The position numbers and the translations under genes are program-made. A stretch of DNA of 6,308 bases from Desulfobacteraceae bacterium (GTDB lineage Bacteria > Desulfobacterota > Desulfobacteria > Desulfobacterales > UBA11574). The notes beneath the pieces are model-generated. The model was not told where the DNA came from and made no database searches. It was given only the letters and a program-made list of their open reading frames with translations. The DNA lies in contig JAOUGB010000148.1 in the NCBI GenBank assembly GCA_029857875.1, positions 1 through 6,308 of the forward strand, read 5' to 3'. Each line of letters begins with the position of its first letter. Positions within the stretch are counted from its first letter, which is position 1. Below, piece by piece: positions 6,255 through 6,308 of the stretch.

Positions 6255-6308
6255 TCCAAGGGTAGGGGTGTTTTGATTTGTTGGATCGCTCCTTGGGTCA
6301 TCTTTTTT
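6254..6308 (+). terminator. Possible long-loop terminator after the HPr-like gene
   Basis: ATCCAAGG (6254-6261) can pair with CCTTGGGT (6291-6298), 8 bp including one G-U, around a 29-base loop. A T-run follows at 6303-6308, running to the window edge. The long loop and the four-base gap before the T-run make it weaker than a classic intrinsic terminator. Confidence 0.4.

Overview
The window is a moderately AT-rich bacterial chromosomal segment with all visible protein genes on the + strand. The deltaproteobacterial (Desulfobacterota, possibly Desulfobacterales-like) assignment is an inference. It rests on the housekeeping content, a Nif3 protein with the inserted PII-like domain next to a coiled-coil zinc-ribbon protein and the RNase P RNA, and an intergenic repeat style I associate with that group. 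No phage, insertion sequence, CRISPR array or toxin system is visible.

Layout. Positions 1-1731 hold the primary sigma factor gene rpoD, open at the left edge; only its extreme N-terminus is missing. Positions 1732-2060 are non-coding and contain a UUCG-tetraloop hairpin, a pair of inverted arrays of a degenerate 8-bp unit (TGGAATNN), and a sigma70-type promoter. That promoter reads into a tRNA with anticodon CAT (2061-2133), which I favour as tRNA-Ile2 rather than elongator tRNA-Met. Positions 2134-2439 contain no convincing gene; they hold a strong intrinsic terminator (2302-2336) and a 12-bp perfect inverted repeat just before the next gene. Then come a Nif3/YqfO-type protein (2440-3561), a coiled-coil C4 zinc-ribbon protein (3679-4386), the bacterial type A RNase P RNA rnpB (about 4472-4862), and a 438-residue protein (4938-6254). 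The last protein ends in an HPr-like phosphocarrier domain with its active-site His, but its roughly 335-residue N-terminal part is unfamiliar to me. A possible long-loop terminator closes the window.

How the parts relate. The segment is mostly core information-processing machinery: sigma factor, tRNA and the tRNA 5'-processing ribozyme. Two widely conserved but poorly understood proteins lie between them. The tRNA does not encode its CCA end, so the tail must be added after transcription. The zinc-ribbon protein belongs to a family with members reported to bind RpoN, and HPr-like proteins are partners in nitrogen-type PTS circuits, so a regulatory link between those two neighbours is possible but only speculative. 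The most unusual protein is the HPr-domain fusion; the most unusual non-coding structures are the inverted octamer arrays and the inverted repeat in front of the Nif3 gene.
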